From Candidatus Alloscillospira gallinarum (lineage in GTDB: Bacteria; Bacillota; Clostridia; Oscillospirales; Oscillospiraceae): a stretch of DNA of 35,597 nucleotides. Below the pieces are notes generated by a model. The model searched no databases. It saw only the letters and a list, made by a program, of their open reading frames with translations, and was not told the DNA's origin. The DNA lies in contig CAJFTV010000059.1 of NCBI GenBank assembly GCA_904420055.1, positions 1 through 35,597 of the forward strand, read 5' to 3'. The translations under genes were made by a program, and so were the position numbers. Positions 33,919 through 35,597 of the stretch are shown piece after piece. Position 1 is the first letter of the stretch, and every line of letters begins with the position of its first letter.

Positions 33919-34850
33919 TTCATTGCTCCTCTCAAAATGGGCTCTGCCCCCTCGATAACCTCCCGCACAATATCTGCCGCGGGCTGAACTTCCTTAACCA
34001 TCGCCGCAATCTGTCCCGCTAAAAAGCAACCGCCGTCCACATCGCCGTCAACCACGGCCTTTCTAAGGGCGCCGGTGGCCAGTGCTTCAAGCTCGTCGTC
34101 CGGCATTCCGCCGAACTCCGCCTGGGCATACCTTCTGGAAAAGTTTGAGCGCAGGCTCCGCACAGGGTGTCCAAGCTTTTTGCCGGTCACCATGGTGGCA
34201 AGGTCATTCGCCTTTAAAATCTTCTCTTTATATGTAGGGTGGATAGAGCACTCTTCGGCGCTTAAAAATCTGGTACCCATCTGTACGCCGCACGCTCCCA
34301 GCATAAATGCCGCCGCAACCCCGCGACCATCGGCAATTCCACCGGCAGCAATCACAGGCAGGTCAGTGGCACTGCACACCAGAGGCACGAGCACCATTGT
34401 CGTGAGCTCTCCAACGTGTCCGCCGCTCTCGCCGCCCTCCGCTATAAGTGCGCTGGCGCCGAGCCGTGTCATAAGCCTTGCCATGGCTACTGATGCCACA
34501 ACAGGTATTACCTTTATGCCGGCGGCTGTCCAGGCCTCCATGTATTTTGAGGGATTTCCGGCGCCCGTTGTCACAACAGGCACACGCTCCTCAGTTACCA
34601 CCTGGGCAATATCGTCCGCAAACGGGCTCATCAGCATAATATTCACGCCAAAGGGCTTGTCGGTAAGCGACTTTGCAATTTTAACCTGCCCACGCACATA
34701 GTCAGCAGGAGCGTTGCCCGCGGCGATTATACCAAGTCCACCGCCGTTTGAAACGGCGGCAGCGAGCTTACCGTCGGCAATCCATGCCATTCCGCCCTGA
34801 AATACCGGGTATTTTATACCCAGCATGTCACATATCGGTGTCTGAATCAT
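33906..34850 (-). CDS. fabK: FMN-dependent enoyl-ACP reductase II
   Basis: FabK performs the last reduction of the cycle in many Gram-positive anaerobes and is unrelated to FabI. The 314-residue TIM-barrel flavoprotein has QGGMAWIADGKLAAAVSNGG at 18-37, the AEGGESGGHVG flavin loop, and PVIAAGGIADGRG with the phosphate-binding glycines. No fabI-type gene is in the window, so FabK is the only enoyl reductase of this cluster. It starts three bases after acpP. Confidence 0.96.
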   Translation of the reverse strand: MIQTPICDMLGIKYPVFQGGMAWIADGKLAAAVSNGGGLGIIAAGNAPADYVRGQVKIAKSLTDKPFGVNIMLMSPFADDIAQVVTEERVPVVTTGAGNPSKYMEAWTAAGIKVIPVVASVAMARLMTRLGASALIAEGGESGGHVGELTTMVLVPLVCSATDLPVIAAGGIADGRGVAAAFMLGACGVQMGTRFLSAEECSIHPTYKEKILKANDLATMVTGKKLGHPVRSLRSNFSRRYAQAEFGGMPDDELEALATGALRKAVVDGDVDGGCFLAGQIAAMVKEVQPAADIVREVIEGAEPILRGAMKWVK

Positions 34851-34853
34851 TTC

Positions 34854-35075
34854 TTACTCCTGAATCTTCTCAATAAACGCAACCAGATCGCCAACCGTCT
34901 CAACCTTCTCAGTGAGCTCAATTTCAATGCCCAGCTTATCCTCAAGGTTCATTAAAAGCTCAACAGTGTCAAGAGAGTCAATCCCCAGGTCGTGGAACTT
35001 GCTGTCCATCTTAATCTCTGAAACGTCACACTCCACGCGGTCTGCAATGAGTTCTGCAATAGCATCGAATACCAT
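34854..35075 (-). CDS. acpP: Acyl carrier protein
   Basis: The small acidic carrier that holds growing acyl chains. The 73-residue product has the four-helix layout and the phosphopantetheine site Ser34 in GIDSLDTVELL. GGAGG stands nine bases before the ATG at 35075. An in-frame ATG at 35090 overlaps that ribosome site and is unlikely. As first gene of the operon it follows a leader of about 70 bases from the promoter at 35155-35183. Confidence 0.97.
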   Translation of the reverse strand: MVFDAIAELIADRVECDVSEIKMDSKFHDLGIDSLDTVELLMNLEDKLGIEIELTEKVETVGDLVAFIEKIQE

Positions 35076-35130
35076 AATAAAATCCTCCATAAAAATATTT
35101 TGATTAATCTCAGACTTCAATATTATATAA

Positions 35131-35145
35131 GTTATCATTGATAAC
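35131..35145. promoter_or_regulatory. Palindromic operator candidate of the fatty-acid operon
   Basis: A perfect 6-bp inverted repeat with a three-base centre (GTTATC-att-GATAAC) lies just downstream of the predicted start point (about 35148), where a bound repressor would block transcription. It does not match the FapR or FabT boxes I know. The same sequence could also form a small hairpin at the 5' end of the mRNA. Confidence 0.6.
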
Positions 35146-35154
35146 CTATGCGGC

Positions 35155-35183
35155 ATTTTAGCAGTGTTTCTATTATTTGTCAA
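35155..35183 (-). promoter_or_regulatory. Promoter of the acpP-fab-acc operon
   Basis: On the minus strand a perfect TTGACA (35178-35183) and TAAAAT (35155-35160) are 17 bases apart. The predicted start is near 35148. A second TATAAT at 35122-35127 has no good -35 element and is not called. Confidence 0.85.
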
Positions 35184-35261
35184 TAGCAGACTGTCCGTCC
35201 ATGCACATTATTCAAATACAGCTTTCCATATTACCAAAAATACAGTACCTGGATAATAGTA

Positions 35262-35297
35262 AAAGCACCTGAGAAGATATATCTTCTCAGGTGCTTT
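35262..35297 (-). terminator. Perfect 36-base palindrome, probable terminator of the metG-like gene
   Basis: Bases 35262-35297 form a perfect palindrome (arm aaagcacctgagaagata). On the minus strand it is followed by ttttactatt, which fits an intrinsic terminator about 90 bases after the stop of the gene at the right edge. It insulates that gene from the acpP promoter. Confidence 0.8.
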
Positions 35298-35358
35298 GTA
35301 AAATATAGAATTAGTCAATTTATGTGTCACTGTACCGCCGGTTGGCACAAAGCCGGGA

Positions 35359-35378
35359 TTTGCATGAAATTATGCAAA
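35359..35378. repeat. Small inverted repeat just after the metG-like stop
   Basis: tttgcat (35359-35365) and atgcaaa (35372-35378) form a 7-bp stem with a six-base loop, seven bases beyond the stop codon of the right-edge gene. Without a T-run it is not a terminator by itself; it may protect the 3' end of the mRNA. Confidence 0.4.
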
Positions 35379-35384
35379 CCTAAT

Positions 35385-35597
35385 TTAATAGAGCTTTGCG
35401 CCCGCCGGAATGTGGTCGTCCACCATCAGAAGATGGAGCTTTTCGACCCCTTCCTCGTGGTGTACTGCGGAAATCAGCATACCGCAGGAGTCAATGCCCA
35501 TCATCGGTCTTGGCGGAAGATTGGTAATAGCGATACAGGTCTTGCCGACCAGTTCTTCCGGCTCGTAATATGCGTGAATACCGCTTAAAATCGTCCT
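35385..35597 (-). CDS. metG: C-terminal tRNA-binding domain, probably methionyl-tRNA synthetase (partial)
   Basis: Only the last 70 codons are in the window. The translation begins with RTILSGIHAYYEPEELVGK and ends with DDHIPAGAKLY. It matches the OB-fold tRNA-binding domain found at the C-terminus of methionyl-tRNA synthetase (SGI...YYEPEELVGK, MMGIDSCGMLIS, PAGAKL). Stand-alone proteins with this domain (CsaA-like, or a separate MetRS beta chain) exist, and the missing N-terminal part would decide. The gene runs off the right edge on the minus strand and ends before a strong palindromic terminator. Confidence 0.82.
   Translation of the reverse strand, partial: RTILSGIHAYYEPEELVGKTCIAITNLPPRPMMGIDSCGMLISAVHHEEGVEKLHLLMVDDHIPAGAKLY

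Noticed and set aside
35122..35150. Second promoter before acpP
   Set aside because: TATAAT at 35122-35127 would need CATAGG as -35 element, which is too far from consensus; the promoter at 35155-35183 is far better.
1..35597. CRISPR arrays, insertion sequences, prophage genes, tRNA or rRNA genes
   Set aside because: I looked for regularly spaced repeats, transposase or integrase motifs and tRNA-like T-arm patterns on both strands and saw none.

Overview
This window looks like a chromosomal segment of an anaerobic, probably acetogenic member of the Clostridia (Bacillota). The evidence is the end of an acetyl-CoA synthase gene (Wood-Ljungdahl pathway) at the left edge, strong GGAGG-type ribosome binding sites, a FabK-type type II fatty acid synthase, a LytR-CpsA-Psr protein, and Clostridia-like gene neighbourhoods (dprA-topA-trmFO, rnc-radical SAM-smc-ftsY). 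I cannot place it below class. I see no IS element, prophage, CRISPR array, rRNA or tRNA gene, and no stretch over 300 bases without a gene.

Layout. (1) 1-1134: the 3' end of acsB on the plus strand, then two hairpin terminators. (2) 1143-3692: a small accessory block. Two minus-strand genes encode a secreted protein and a membrane-anchored protein, both of unknown function. They diverge from two plus-strand genes, a four-helix membrane protein and a DUF1287 protein. (3) 3748-23399: a long minus-strand housekeeping run, read right to left from a strong promoter at 23371-23399. The order is TrmH-type rRNA methylase, dprA, topA, trmFO, plsX, rnc, a radical SAM protein, smc, ftsY, rdgB, yhbY, a nadD-yqeK fusion, an LCP-family gene, rsfS and leuS. 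rpsU follows with its own consensus promoter. Many junctions overlap by a few bases, suggesting translational coupling; smc also has a candidate internal promoter. (4) 23412-35183: a minus-strand fatty-acid synthesis operon led by acpP. The order is acpP, fabK, fabD, fabG, fabF, accB, fabZ, accC, accD, accA, an acyl-CoA synthetase, a TetR regulator, a thioesterase and birA. A 17-bp-spaced promoter with a palindromic operator candidate at the start of transcription precedes acpP. (5) 35385-35597: the C-terminal end of a methionyl-tRNA synthetase-type tRNA-binding domain, followed by a perfect 36-base palindrome that probably terminates it.

How it fits together. The acc genes make malonyl-CoA (BirA attaches biotin to AccB), FabD loads it onto AcpP, and FabF, FabG, FabZ and FabK elongate the chain. 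PlsX, in the neighbouring operon, passes acyl chains to phospholipid synthesis. FabH is not in the cluster. Most of the window is ordinary core genome. The less ordinary points are the regulatory architecture (acpP operator, structured leader before the TrmH gene, hairpin before rnc), the NadD-YqeK fusion, sequence oddities in AccD and the acyl-CoA synthetase, and the uncharacterised surface-protein pair. I found no convincing wholly new system.
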